DNA of 64,000 bases, from assembly GCA_963736595.1 (NCBI GenBank), contig CAVTPG010000001.1, forward strand, positions 182,067 through 246,066, given 5' to 3'. Below are positions 35,189-44,436 of this stretch, piece by piece. The notes beneath the pieces are model-generated. The model had not been told where the DNA came from and did no database searches. It was given only the letters and a program-made list of their open reading frames with translations. Made by a program: the position numbers and the translations under genes. How positions within the stretch are numbered: the first letter of the stretch is position 1; every line of letters starts with the position of its first letter. Origin of the DNA: Parapontixanthobacter sp963736595 (GTDB lineage: Bacteria > Pseudomonadota > Alphaproteobacteria > Sphingomonadales > Sphingomonadaceae).

Positions 35189-36252
35189 GTGTGTTGAGGC
35201 TTGCGATGAAGGCGCGTCACATGGCCCATTTTGCGTCCGGTATGCGCCTCGCGCTTGCCATAAAGATGCAGGTGGCAATCGCCTTGCGCCAGACAATCCT
35301 GCGCCGCGTCCTGATCTTCGCCAATGATGTTCTCCATCACGATTTTCTGCGCGGTCAGCGACGTGTCACCCAGCGGCAACCCGCAAATTGCGCGGATATG
35401 GTTTTCGAACTGGCTGGTGATGGCGCCTTCGATGGTCCAATGCCCCGAATTGTGTACGCGGGGGGCCATCTCGTTGAACACCGGACCATCAGCACACGCG
35501 AAAAATTCCAGCGTCAGCACACCGACATAATCCAGCGCATCGGCCACTTGCCGCGATAGCGCGCGCGCTTCCTCGATCTGGCCTGCAATGATGGCGGCAG
35601 GCGGAACGGTGGAGCGCGACAAGATCCCGCCACGATGATCGTTTTCAGCGCTATCGTAAAACCGTATCTCGCCATCACGGCTGCGCACCAGAATAACGGA
35701 AAACTCGGCTTCGAACTCGACAAAGCCTTCGTAGATCATCGGATCGTCGGGCAAGTTGATAATGCCGATGTCAGCGGGATCGTCGATGCGCCATTGCCCT
35801 TTGCCGTCATAGCCATCGCGCCGGGTTTTCAGAATGCCGGGAGTGCCGACTTCCTTCACCGCGCGTTCCAGATCGTCCGACGTGTCGATATTGGCGTATT
35901 TCGCAGGGCGACCGCCAAGCCGCTCCACGAACTGTTTTTCGGACAGGCGATCTTGCGCCACTTCAAGCGCGCTGGTCGGCGTCGCCAGCTTTTTGGCAAT
36001 CGCGCGCAGCGGTTCCGTCGGAACGCTCTCGAATTCCCATGTGATGACATCGCAATGGCCAGCAAAATCCGCCATCGCCTGCGCATCGTCCCACGGTTTG
36101 TTGATCCACGACACGCTGAGATCGGCGGCGACGCTATGCTCTTCCGGCGAGTAGGTCATCACGCGATAGCCAAGCTGCGCGGCAGGCACGGCCAGCATCC
36201 GGCCAAGCTGACCGCCACCCAAGATGCCGATAGTGCTGCCGGGGGAAAGCAT
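35185..36252 (-). CDS. purK: 5-(carboxyamino)imidazole ribonucleotide synthase
   Basis: A 355-residue ATP-grasp enzyme that carboxylates AIR to N5-CAIR using bicarbonate and ATP. The N-terminus GILGGGQLGRML (residues 9-20), ITWEFESVP (about 70-78), KTRRDGYDGKGQ and NEMAPRVHNSGHWTIEG are all diagnostic. It overlaps purE by one base and folA by four, so purE-purK-folA are translated as a coupled set. Confidence 0.96.
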   Translation of the reverse strand: MLSPGSTIGILGGGQLGRMLAVPAAQLGYRVMTYSPEEHSVAADLSVSWINKPWDDAQAMADFAGHCDVITWEFESVPTEPLRAIAKKLATPTSALEVAQDRLSEKQFVERLGGRPAKYANIDTSDDLERAVKEVGTPGILKTRRDGYDGKGQWRIDDPADIGIINLPDDPMIYEGFVEFEAEFSVILVRSRDGEIRFYDSAENDHRGGILSRSTVPPAAIIAGQIEEARALSRQVADALDYVGVLTLEFFACADGPVFNEMAPRVHNSGHWTIEGAITSQFENHIRAICGLPLGDTSLTAQKIVMENIIGEDQDAAQDCLAQGDCHLHLYGKREAHTGRKMGHVTRLHRKPQHT

Positions 36253-36755
36253 CAGTCTGCGGGATGCTCCGCCACGGCGTCGGTGCGCGCGGCGCGATAT
36301 TCTTTCAAACGCTCGGCAATCGCATCGTCGGACAGGGCCAGAATGGACGCGGCCAGAATGCCCGCATTGGTCGCACCCGGTTCGCCAATCGCCAGCGTGC
36401 CGGTGGGAACACCCGCAGGCATCTGCACGATGGATAGCAGGCTATCGAGGCCCGACAGCGCTTTTGATTGCACCGGAACGCCCAGCACGGGCAAGTGCGT
36501 CAGCGCCGCGATCATACCCGGCAAATGCGCCGCGCCGCCAGCGCCTGCGATAATCACATGGAAGCCTTCGTCACTCGCGCTTTTGCCGAATGCGTGCAAG
36601 CGGTCCGGCGTGCGATGCGCGGATACGATGCGCGCGTCATAGCCTACGCCCAATTCGTCCAGCACATCGGCTGCGCATTTCATCGTGGACCAGTCCGACT
36701 GGCTGCCCATGACGATGGCGACTTTCGCCGCGCCGCTTTCGCCCCCCGCAACCAT
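36252..36755 (-). CDS. purE: 5-(carboxyamino)imidazole ribonucleotide mutase
   Basis: A 167-residue class I PurE that converts N5-CAIR to CAIR. Seen are IVMGSQSDWSTM (about residues 13-24), RIVSAHRTPDRL and IAGAGGAAHLPGM, ending in KEYRAARTDAV. The gene lies two bases after gpmA on the same strand. Confidence 0.96.
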   Translation of the reverse strand: MVAGGESGAAKVAIVMGSQSDWSTMKCAADVLDELGVGYDARIVSAHRTPDRLHAFGKSASDEGFHVIIAGAGGAAHLPGMIAALTHLPVLGVPVQSKALSGLDSLLSIVQMPAGVPTGTLAIGEPGATNAGILAASILALSDDAIAERLKEYRAARTDAVAEHPAD

Positions 36756-36757
36756 GC

Positions 36758-37444
36758 TCAGGAGTCCTTTAGATAATAGCGGCTTCCGGGCCGCATCGCA
36801 TCGTCGAAATCATAGATGATCGGCTGTCCGGTCGGAATTTCCAGACCCGTGATGTCTTCATCGGAAATGCCCGACAAATGCTTGACCAGCGCACGCAGGC
36901 TGTTGCCATGTGCCGAAATAATGACCGTCTCGCCTGCGGATATCAGCGGCAGGATCGCGCTTTCGAAATAGGGCAGCACCCGCTCGATCGTCAGTTTCAG
37001 GCTTTCGGTTTTGGGTACAGGCAGCCCCGCATATCGCGCATCGCGTGACAGATCGTATTGGCTGCCTTTTACGATTGCGGGCGGCGGCACATCGAAGCTG
37101 CGGCGCCAGATATGCACTTGCTCATCGCCATGCTTGTCGCGCGTTTCCTGCTTGTCCAGCCCGGTCAGCCCGCCATAATGCCGCTCGTTCAGATGCCAGT
37201 TTTTGGTTTCGGGGATCCACAGGCGATCCGCCTGCTCCAGCGCCAGATGCAAGGTGCGAATGGCCCGCGTCTGCACCGAGGTAAACGCGATTGTCGGCAA
37301 CACGCCCTTTTCTTTCAGCAACGCGCCGGCAGCCTTGGCTTCGGCCACGCCCTGTTCCGTCAAATCGACATCCCACCAGCCGGTGAAGCGGTTTTCCAGA
37401 TTCCATTGGCTCTGACCATGACGCACTAGGATGAGTTTGGGCAT
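36758..37444 (-). CDS. gpmA: 2,3-bisphosphoglycerate-dependent phosphoglycerate mutase
   Basis: A 228-residue glycolytic/gluconeogenic mutase. The phosphohistidine motif LVRHGQSQWNLENRFTGW lies at residues 6-23. SAHGNSLRALVKHL carries the second catalytic His, and NERHYGGLTGLDK is also conserved. The ATG at 37444 is preferred over 37459 because it gives the standard PKLILVRHG start. First gene of the gpmA-purE-purK-folA-ribF-ileS-lspA co-oriented run. Confidence 0.95.
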   Translation of the reverse strand: MPKLILVRHGQSQWNLENRFTGWWDVDLTEQGVAEAKAAGALLKEKGVLPTIAFTSVQTRAIRTLHLALEQADRLWIPETKNWHLNERHYGGLTGLDKQETRDKHGDEQVHIWRRSFDVPPPAIVKGSQYDLSRDARYAGLPVPKTESLKLTIERVLPYFESAILPLISAGETVIISAHGNSLRALVKHLSGISDEDITGLEIPTGQPIIYDFDDAMRPGSRYYLKDS

Positions 37445-37527
37445 TGATTGTCCTGCCAAATCGGCTTTGCAAAGTCGGGAAAGGCGAAGCCGGTGCGTTA
37501 GCTTTACAGCGCAGCTTTTGCAAAGGG

Positions 37528-37689
37528 TTAAGCCGGTTCGTCTGCGCCTTTATGGCCTTTTTCGGCCCCTTCATTGCCTTCGGGCGCGTTATCGATCGCC
37601 CGCGCCTGAGCCTTGCGCCGCCGCAAATTGACCCGCAATTGCTCGGCCAGCCGTTCCTCGCGGGACAATTTTTTGACCGGTTTATCCAT
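37528..37689 (-). CDS. small highly basic/charged protein, unknown function
   Basis: A 53-residue protein starting MDKPVKKLSREERLAEQLR. It is helical and charged, with NLRRRKAQARAID in the middle and a Glu/Gly-rich tail. Similar small proteins that begin K-x-x-x-(S/T)-REERLA...LRENLRRRKAQ are, to my knowledge, common in Sphingomonadales, but no role is known. An in-frame start at 37749 would lengthen it by 20 residues. Confidence 0.65.
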   Translation of the reverse strand: MDKPVKKLSREERLAEQLRVNLRRRKAQARAIDNAPEGNEGAEKGHKGADEPA

Positions 37690-37783
37690 CGGCGCTGTTT
37701 GTAAGGGAAAGTGCGGTTTGCTCAAGCATTGCTTGACAATGCGCGGCATTAAAACAATAGCGCACCGCCTCGATAAGAGACAC

Positions 37784-37858
37784 GCTGCTGTAGCTCAGTG
37801 GTAGAGCGCACCCTTGGTAAGGGTGAGGTCGGGAGTTCAATTCTCCCTAGCAGCACCA
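37784..37858 (+). tRNA. tRNA-Thr (anticodon GGT)
   Basis: A 75-nt cloverleaf with encoded CCA. Acceptor stem GCTGCTG (37784-37790) pairs with TAGCAGC (37848-37854, one G-T), the D arm contains AGCTCAGTGGTAGAGC, anticodon stem CACCC/GGGTG has the loop TTGGTAA (anticodon GGT), T arm GGGAGTTCAATTCTCCC, discriminator A, CCA at 37856-37858. It reads ACC/ACU threonine codons. Confidence 0.95.
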
Positions 37859-37970
37859 CTCTTTGCCGGCGTGTCGCGTTTGAGGCTGTAATATCGCCTC
37901 GCGCCGCGTTTTGTATGCGCTTTCCATCCAGGCAACTAGCGACCCTGCAAGCGAAAACAGCCGCCCGGTT

Positions 37971-39338
37971 TCACGCCTCCACCCGAACAAAATGCGTGGC
38001 GGTGTCCTCGGTTTGCGCTTCGTTGAAATCGGCAAGGTCCGGGATCCGCCCAAACGCGATTTTTGCTCCCAGATAGCCGCCCGGAAGGTCCACTTTCGGC
38101 CCGAACGTAACCGCCGACGGGCCATGAATCGCACGCAACTTATCAAGCGTATCGCTCAGCCGTTCCGATCTTGCCGTATCGATGGTTGGGCCGTTACACG
38201 CATTATCGGCAAGCGATGCAAACAGATCGCCTTGCGCTTCATGTGCCGGAACCAGCCCATGCAGCATCACACTGACGGCGCGCGGTTTGAAGCGAGCTTC
38301 CTGCTCGCAGACCGCCATCACATCCGCGAGCGTGCGCAAAAACGTATAGTCATCGCGGGCCGCTAAAAACGAGACTTCAAGGCTCCAGCGCCCGGTTTTA
38401 TCCCGCCTGTCCCGCCTTGCTCCCAATCGGGCCGCCCGCAAGCCCACGGTCATTTTCGTTGCTTTCAAGTCGGCGCGTCGCAATCGCCGCCCGGCGCTCA
38501 AGGCCAGCTGCCGAGCGCATTCATGAATTTTTGCCGGATTGCGCCAATCCATCGGCAGCATCCGGCTATGCCCGAACATCCGCTTGATCGTTGGCGGTCG
38601 CTCGACATATTCCCCATGGAGCCCGTTCCAGAACCGCTCGCCTTCGACATTGCCCCAGAGCGCGCGCATATGCTTCGGCCCCAATTGCCACAGGGCCGAG
38701 AAACTGTGGATATTGGCCGCTTGGAGCCGAGCTTCGATCCCCGTCGATACTCCCGGCAGCTTCGTCAACTTCAGATGATCCAGCCTGTCCGGCAGCTCCG
38801 ACCCTTTCAGCAGCGTGAAACCATCGGGCTTGTTCATTTCCGCGCCAATCTTTGCCAGCAATTCCGTGCTGGCAATGCCGATCGAACACGTAAGGCCTGC
38901 GCTAAAATTCTCGGCAAGCGCCTGTTTGATGCGGGCTGCCAATTCAGCGGCGGTTTCCGTTTCAGACGGCAGAAGATGGCACACCAGTTCGTCGATCGAC
39001 CTGACCTTGGCAATTGGCAAGCAGCTTTCGATCACTTTTAGGATGCGGTGATGCAGGCGCACATAGGCGTCAGGTCGCGCCACGACGAAAATCATGTCGG
39101 GGACCGTCTGCCGCGCCTCTTTGATGGAGATGCTGGTTTTCAGGCCGCGCGCTTTGGCCTCGCGGCTGATCGCGATGCATCCGGTGTGCGGCGAATCCAG
39201 CGGAACCACACCCACCGGCTTGCCCCGCAAATCGGGATTGAAATGCTGTTCCGCACTGGCGAAAAAGCTGTCGAAATCAAGATATAGGCGCCGCATATCG
39301 CAGTAAGTGTCGGGCGCGCTTGGAGTCGCTGTGTTCAT
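37971..39338 (-). CDS. Y-family DNA polymerase (DinB/ImpB-type)
   Basis: A 455-residue translesion polymerase. Catalytic acidic residues are visible as D21-F-D23 in LDFDSFFASAEQ and as S114-I-D116-E117. Fingers, thumb with helix-hairpin-helix (KLTKLPGVSTGIEARLQAA) and little-finger region follow. Because both catalytic motifs are intact it should be active, unlike ImuB. It is longer than DinB, with an extra C-terminal region of about 90 residues that includes a QGDLF sequence, possibly a beta-clamp-binding-type motif. A perfect alphaproteobacterial LexA box lies 13 bp before the start codon, predicting SOS induction. The 3' end faces the tRNA. Confidence 0.88.
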   Translation of the reverse strand: MNTATPSAPDTYCDMRRLYLDFDSFFASAEQHFNPDLRGKPVGVVPLDSPHTGCIAISREAKARGLKTSISIKEARQTVPDMIFVVARPDAYVRLHHRILKVIESCLPIAKVRSIDELVCHLLPSETETAAELAARIKQALAENFSAGLTCSIGIASTELLAKIGAEMNKPDGFTLLKGSELPDRLDHLKLTKLPGVSTGIEARLQAANIHSFSALWQLGPKHMRALWGNVEGERFWNGLHGEYVERPPTIKRMFGHSRMLPMDWRNPAKIHECARQLALSAGRRLRRADLKATKMTVGLRAARLGARRDRRDKTGRWSLEVSFLAARDDYTFLRTLADVMAVCEQEARFKPRAVSVMLHGLVPAHEAQGDLFASLADNACNGPTIDTARSERLSDTLDKLRAIHGPSAVTFGPKVDLPGGYLGAKIAFGRIPDLADFNEAQTEDTATHFVRVEA

Positions 39339-39350
39339 TCATGGAATTTA

Positions 39351-39365
39351 GAACAAACATAGAAC
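39351..39365 (-). promoter_or_regulatory. LexA (SOS) box upstream of the Y-family polymerase
   Basis: GAACAAACATAGAAC on the plus strand, i.e. GTTC-N7-GTTC on the minus strand: the direct-repeat SOS box recognised by alphaproteobacterial LexA. It ends 13 bp before the ATG at 39338, in position to block transcription initiation. Confidence 0.85.
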
Positions 39366-39444
39366 ATCGGCAAGGCGCTGAGGTCCGGCGCTGTGCCTTA
39401 AACAATGCTAAGATATGTTGATCGGGATCGGCGATTTGCCCGCG

Positions 39445-40653
39445 CTACTCATGTCGCAATGCGTCGATCGGATCGAGCTTGCTGGCCTGATGCGCCGGAT
39501 AATAGCCGAAAATCATTCCCATGACCGCGCTGAAGATGAAGCTGATGATATTGACCACCGGATCGAAGATGAACGGCAAGTCGATTGCGTTCGCAAGCGC
39601 CAGCGAGAGTCCGAAGGCCAGCAATATTCCGATCAACCCGCCAAAACAGCACAGAACCACGGCTTCCGTCAGAAACTGCATCCGCACTTCCTTGGCCAGC
39701 GCGCCAATGGCCAGACGAATACCGATCTCGCGCGTGCGCTCCGTCACACTGACAAGCATGATATTCATGATCCCGATCCCGCCGACCAGCAGGCTGATTG
39801 CGGCAATTACGGTCACCACTGCCGTCATCGTGCCGGTCACTGTATTTACCGTATCGTTGATGTCAGCCGTGTCGATAATGTTGAAGTCGTTCGCCTCGCC
39901 TTCTTGAATAACGCGGCGTTCGCGCAGCAAGTCGATCAACTGCTGCTGGATGGAGGCGCTGGTGTACGAATCGTCATACTTTACGACAAAGAACTGCACG
40001 TTCGTGCTGCCGGTAAACCGACGTTGCACCGTCTTTAATGGCATAAAGACGACGTCGTCGGCATCCTGCCCGCCGCCCACCGCGTTGGAGCGTTTGTCGA
40101 TGACACCCACGACCTGACAAGAAACATTGCCGATCCGCATTTGCTCGCCAAGCACTTCGCCCTCGACGAAAATCTCGTCAGCCACTTTCGGTCCAAGAAT
40201 GCAAACGCTTTCGCCGCGAGCGCTCTCTTCCGAGGTAAAGCCGCGCCCATCCACGACATCGATGGACTGGGCGGAAAAGAACGCAGCATCGCCGCCCTGC
40301 ACGGTAGTCGACCAGTCTTGCCCGTTATGAAAGGCGGTAGCGCCGGTCTGAGCCGAGCCGGCGGTGTTGGTGACCCCCGGTATCTGCCGCCCAATTGCTG
40401 CAATGTCGGAACCGTCGAAGGGCGAAGGCGGTCGTTCATCCACGCTTTCGGGAAAAACGATAAAGACATTGGAGCCAAGACCCGCGATGTCTTCTTGCAC
40501 ATTTGCAGTCAGCCCGCGGCCCAGCGTGACCATCGTGATGACCGCTGCAACACCGATGATAATGCCAAGCGTTGTCAGGAAACTGCGAAGCAGGTGCCGC
40601 CTGATTTCGCGCAGGGCGAGCAGAAAAGTCGCGCCGAACATACGCAGCCTCAT
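39445..40653 (-). CDS. MacB-like ABC transporter permease
   Basis: A 402-residue MacB/FtsX-fold permease: one N-terminal helix (about 20-45, LTTLGIIIGVAAVITMVTLGRGL), a large periplasmic MacB_PCD domain (about 50-270), and three C-terminal helices (GGIGIMNIMLVSVTERTREIGIRLAIGA is the family signature near 285-312). Its start overlaps the ATPase stop by four bases. It would act with the ATPase, adaptor and outer-membrane factor upstream as a tripartite exporter; here ATPase and permease are separate genes rather than fused as in MacB. Confidence 0.92.
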   Translation of the reverse strand: MRLRMFGATFLLALREIRRHLLRSFLTTLGIIIGVAAVITMVTLGRGLTANVQEDIAGLGSNVFIVFPESVDERPPSPFDGSDIAAIGRQIPGVTNTAGSAQTGATAFHNGQDWSTTVQGGDAAFFSAQSIDVVDGRGFTSEESARGESVCILGPKVADEIFVEGEVLGEQMRIGNVSCQVVGVIDKRSNAVGGGQDADDVVFMPLKTVQRRFTGSTNVQFFVVKYDDSYTSASIQQQLIDLLRERRVIQEGEANDFNIIDTADINDTVNTVTGTMTAVVTVIAAISLLVGGIGIMNIMLVSVTERTREIGIRLAIGALAKEVRMQFLTEAVVLCCFGGLIGILLAFGLSLALANAIDLPFIFDPVVNIISFIFSAVMGMIFGYYPAHQASKLDPIDALRHE

Positions 40654-41360
40654 GCCATCACCCCGCCGCGCGTGCCTTGCTCTACATTTTGCACGAGTCC
40701 GTCACGAAAATTGATGATCGTCCGGGCATATTCGGCCATTTCTTTCTCATGCGTGACCATCAATACGGTAATGCCGCTTTTGCTGAGATCGCTGAGCAAT
40801 TCCATAATTTCGATCGAGCGTTCGGTATCGAGATTGCCGGTCGGCTCGTCCGCCAATAATACATCGGGTTCAGTGACGAGCGCGCGAGCGATGGCCACGC
40901 GTTGTTGCTGGCCTCCCGAAAGCTCTGCCGGTGTGTGCGTCGCCCAAGGCAACAGCCCGACCTTGTCGAGCGAGCGTTCTGCCGCCTCTTGACGCGCCTT
41001 TTTTGTTTCGCCGCGATAGAGCAGCGGCAATTCGACATTTTCCAGCGCAGTGGTGCGTGCCAGTAGATTGAATCCCTGAAACACAAAGCCAAGATAGCGG
41101 CGGCGCAACAGACTACGCTGGTCGCGGCTTAATGATTGCACTTGTACGCCGCGAAAGTGGAAGGTGCCGCTGGTCGGCACGTCGAGACATCCAAGAATGT
41201 TCATCGTGGTCGACTTGCCCGATCCGGACGGACCCATAATTGCAACAAAGTCACCGCGCTCGATAGCCAGATCGACGCCCTTCAAGGCCTGAAACGCTGC
41301 CGTGCCGGTTCCGAAGGTTTTGGTGATCCCTTCCAATTTAATCAGCGGTTGCTCGCTCAC
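40650..41360 (-). CDS. ABC transporter ATP-binding protein (MacB/LolD type)
   Basis: A 236-residue ATPase. Walker A GPSGSGKST (about residues 42-50), signature LSGGQQQRVAIARAL, Walker B DVLLADEPTGNLD and the switch His in VTHEKE are intact. The FQGFNLLARTTALENVELP stretch is typical of the MacB/LolD subfamily. Seven bases separate it from the adaptor gene; it overlaps the permease gene. Confidence 0.95.
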   Translation of the reverse strand: MSEQPLIKLEGITKTFGTGTAAFQALKGVDLAIERGDFVAIMGPSGSGKSTTMNILGCLDVPTSGTFHFRGVQVQSLSRDQRSLLRRRYLGFVFQGFNLLARTTALENVELPLLYRGETKKARQEAAERSLDKVGLLPWATHTPAELSGGQQQRVAIARALVTEPDVLLADEPTGNLDTERSIEIMELLSDLSKSGITVLMVTHEKEMAEYARTIINFRDGLVQNVEQGTRGGVMA

Positions 41361-41367
41361 CTGCGCC

Positions 41368-42663
41368 TCACTGTTCGCCCGCGCGTATTCCGGTCACGAC
41401 TTTCATGCCGGCCTCGATTTCGTCCGAGCTTACGACGGTCAACCTGCCATCGCTCTGGCCGGTCATTACCGGTATCGCCCGCAATTCGCCATCATCCTCC
41501 ACGATATGGACGGTCTGGCGACTGCCGACGCCGATGGTGGCCTCGTCATTCTGTTCTAAACCGATACTGGAATCGCCGAAGATACTGCCGGCTTCCTCTT
41601 CCTCATTAGGGTCGAACCGTAGCGCGGCATTGGGCACGAGCACGCGCTTGCCGGTACTTTGTGTTGCAATGGTGGCGGTGGCGGTCATGCCCGGCCTCAG
41701 CAAGCCCTGCGGATTAGCGACGATCAGCCGCGCTTCGTAACTCACCACCTGTTGCGCTTGCGGAGCCTGTTGCTGCGATTGGGCGATATTGTTCGAAGCC
41801 AGATCGACGCGTTCGACACGCGCGGGAAAGCGGCGACCGGGATAAGCGTCCACGGTAAAGGCGGCTTCTTGCCCGACATCCACCTGGCCGACGTCAGCTT
41901 CGTCCAGATCGACGCGCAGTTGCATGGTGGCGAGATTTTCAGCCAGCACGAACAGGGTCGGAGTATTGAAACTGGCAGCTACGGTCTGACCGGGCTCCAC
42001 CTGTCGTGCAAGCACCACACCTGATACCGGCGCTCGGATCACTGCGCGGCTCGATTGGGTCTGCGCCGTGGATAGCTGCGCTTGCACAGCGGCGACATTG
42101 GCACGCGCAGAGGCAACAGAGGCTTGTCCGCGTCGCACCGCAGCCACCGCTTGCTCCATTTCCGCATCGGACGGCACGCGTCCATCGGACAATCGTTCGA
42201 CCTCACGCAGCCGTTCGAGCTGCGCACGATCAGCATCGAGCGTCGCCTGAGCTTGCGCCACTTGCGCGCGGGAAGCATTAAGATTGGCGCGGCTTTGGTT
42301 AATCTGATCCTGAATGACATCCGTGTTGATGACGGCGAGCACCTGTCCGCGCGTCACCTGATCGTTCACGTCAACCAGAATGCGGTCGATCCGGCCCGAA
42401 ACCTCGGACCCGACTTCAACTTGATTGGTCGGGCGTAAATTGCCCGTTGCCGTAACCGAGAGATCGAGCGAGCGGCTTTCCACTTCTGCGGTGATGTAGT
42501 TGGGCTTCGGCTCCTCTCCGGTGCAGCGCGCGATCGCGAACACCAACAGCAGCACAAGTGCCAAAGCAGCCCAGACGCGCTTGCGCTTGAACCATCTCTT
42601 CGGTTTGCCGCTATCGAGGTACGTCTCGATGTCCGTTTCGTCTGCGGTATCGATTTCGCTCAT
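41368..42663 (-). CDS. MacA-like periplasmic adaptor (membrane fusion protein)
   Basis: A 431-residue HlyD-type adaptor with a transmembrane anchor at about residues 28-45 (VWAALALVLLLVFAIARC). It also has the lipoyl half NLRPTNQVEVGSEVSGRI, a long coiled-coil hairpin rich in Ala/Gln/Arg (about 110-200), the second half VEPGQTVAASF and a beta-barrel domain. The AQSQQQAPQAQQV loop in the barrel is Gln-rich. It overlaps the outer-membrane factor gene by four bases, so all four genes form a contiguous exporter operon. Confidence 0.93.
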   Translation of the reverse strand: MSEIDTADETDIETYLDSGKPKRWFKRKRVWAALALVLLLVFAIARCTGEEPKPNYITAEVESRSLDLSVTATGNLRPTNQVEVGSEVSGRIDRILVDVNDQVTRGQVLAVINTDVIQDQINQSRANLNASRAQVAQAQATLDADRAQLERLREVERLSDGRVPSDAEMEQAVAAVRRGQASVASARANVAAVQAQLSTAQTQSSRAVIRAPVSGVVLARQVEPGQTVAASFNTPTLFVLAENLATMQLRVDLDEADVGQVDVGQEAAFTVDAYPGRRFPARVERVDLASNNIAQSQQQAPQAQQVVSYEARLIVANPQGLLRPGMTATATIATQSTGKRVLVPNAALRFDPNEEEEAGSIFGDSSIGLEQNDEATIGVGSRQTVHIVEDDGELRAIPVMTGQSDGRLTVVSSDEIEAGMKVVTGIRAGEQ

Positions 42664-44114
42664 TCGGCTATCCTGTTATTTTGCCCGTCATCGGGATTGG
42701 CCAAGGGAAGGTCGTAATCGGTGCTGCTCCAACCGCCGCCCAATGCCTGAGTTAAGCGAACAAAAGCAGTGGCCCGGTCGGCCTGTGCGCCCACAAGCTG
42801 ATTGCGCGCCGACAGCAACTGGTTTTCAACGATCAGCAACGTCTGAAAATCGGTAAGCCCGGCTTCGTATTGATTGCGCGCAAGAAAAGCGGAATTCTCT
42901 GCGGCGTCCAGCGCTTCTTCAGTGATTGCCACACGCTCGCTTGCCGTGCGCTGATCGATCGCCGCCGTTTCGACTTCTTCGAGCGCGCCTAGGATAATTT
43001 GCTCATATCTTGCTAGCAACGCGCGAGTATCGGCTTCTGCGCTGTCGATCCGCGCGACCGTCCGTCCGCCATCGAAGATCAGTTGCGTCAATCCAGCGAA
43101 CAGATTGCCGGTAACAAGATCGAAGAGGTTGCCGAACGACGTTCCTCCGGAGCCGATCGATCCGGAAAGCCGGACTGCCGGAAGAAGGTCTGCCCGGGCC
43201 ACGCCAAGGCGTGCTGCGCTGGCTGTAAGGTCCGCTTGCGCAGCGCGCACATCGGGGCGGCGTTGCAAAACCTCCGCTGGCGCTGCATATTGCGTGAGTA
43301 GCGGGGGACGAGGAACCGGCTCCGGTTCGGTCGCCAGGATAGCTTCGAGCACACGTCCTGGTGTCTCCCCGATCAACGTCGAGATAGCATTGGCCGTTGC
43401 GGTAAGATTACTTTCAAGCAGCGGGATGGCTGCGGCGGTCTGCGCCCGCTGCGTGCGTGCTTGCTCGACATCGAGACTGGAGACAAGTCCCGCCTGATTG
43501 CGCCAGCGCGCAAGTTGAAGATTGTCGTCCTGAAAGACGAGCGTGGATCGCGCAATCGTAAGCTGTTCCGCTAACGCACGCGCTGTCACAGTCCGGATAG
43601 CAACTTGGCCGACGATCAAGCGCTGTACGTCTGCCAGCGAGAAGCCAGAAGCCAAAAGATCCGCGCGGCTGGCAACGACACTGTTCGAAATTTGTCCGAA
43701 CAAATCGACTTCCCATGACGCATCAGCTCCGACGGTGAACTGCAAATCGTCATCAGCGAAATCACCGACATCGCGGCTGACGCCCGCACGGCCAGACACG
43801 TTTGGTAAAAAACCAGCGCGCGCCAGCCGTACTCCAGCGCGCGCCTGGTCCAAGCGGGCGAGCCCGACCGCAAGATCGCGGTTTTCGACAATGGCCTGCT
43901 CGACAAGATCGGTGAGCAGCGCGTCGCCGAGCAATGTCCAGTATTGTGTTAAATCGATCGAAGCGGGTGCGGCATCGGCTACAGCCCAATCGGCAGGCAC
44001 GGCGATATCAGGCTGGGGTGCCTCGACCCGCGACGTGGCGCATCCGCTAAGTGCCACTACGGCGGCGGCCAAAAGCACCTCGCGACAGCCTGCGCTGTAT
44101 TGTTGCCTTGGCAT
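42660..44114 (-). CDS. outer-membrane efflux lipoprotein (NodT/TolC family)
   Basis: A 484-residue outer-membrane factor. Start at 44114 gives a lipoprotein signal with lipobox LSGC; the longer in-frame start at 44231 does not. The body has two TolC repeats with motifs such as DLAVGLARLDQARAGVRLARAGFLP, LQRRPDVRAAQADLTASAARLGVARADLLP and YEAGLTDFQTLLIVENQLLSARN. It forms the exit duct of the MacAB-type pump encoded downstream and is first in the operon. Confidence 0.94.
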   Translation of the reverse strand: MPRQQYSAGCREVLLAAAVVALSGCATSRVEAPQPDIAVPADWAVADAAPASIDLTQYWTLLGDALLTDLVEQAIVENRDLAVGLARLDQARAGVRLARAGFLPNVSGRAGVSRDVGDFADDDLQFTVGADASWEVDLFGQISNSVVASRADLLASGFSLADVQRLIVGQVAIRTVTARALAEQLTIARSTLVFQDDNLQLARWRNQAGLVSSLDVEQARTQRAQTAAAIPLLESNLTATANAISTLIGETPGRVLEAILATEPEPVPRPPLLTQYAAPAEVLQRRPDVRAAQADLTASAARLGVARADLLPAVRLSGSIGSGGTSFGNLFDLVTGNLFAGLTQLIFDGGRTVARIDSAEADTRALLARYEQIILGALEEVETAAIDQRTASERVAITEEALDAAENSAFLARNQYEAGLTDFQTLLIVENQLLSARNQLVGAQADRATAFVRLTQALGGGWSSTDYDLPLANPDDGQNNRIAE

Positions 44115-44436
44115 GATCGCTCCCCGCCCTAATCGATCTCGGACGTCTCTTAACAGCCAGTCACTTGTGCGCAAATTAATAAAAGTCAGAGTAATACGCA
44201 GTCTTGTCGAATATCCATATGCAAGCGCCAAACGTCACTTAAGATAAACCATCAAAATGCAAATTTTGTCGTGATCAATGCGTCAATACCATTTCGAGGT
44301 ATCATGCTGGCTCGCGATTATCGCACTATTAACCCATTGGCAGATAGACTGGTTCATCGAAGGTCTATGTTAGCGTTGCGTGATGCCCGCCCGGGTACGC
44401 AGCGCCAAGGGACGGGCGGAATGGGAAGCGCGGCCG
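44115..44436. other. intergenic region between divergent efflux operon and PilZ gene
   Basis: About 320 bp without a convincing gene. The stretch is AT-rich compared with its surroundings (around 44160-44290) and must carry the divergent promoters of the exporter operon and the PilZ gene. I see no clear operator, hairpin or RNA gene. In-frame starts for the PilZ gene at 44380 (GTG) and 44383 (ATG) lie inside it. Confidence 0.5.
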
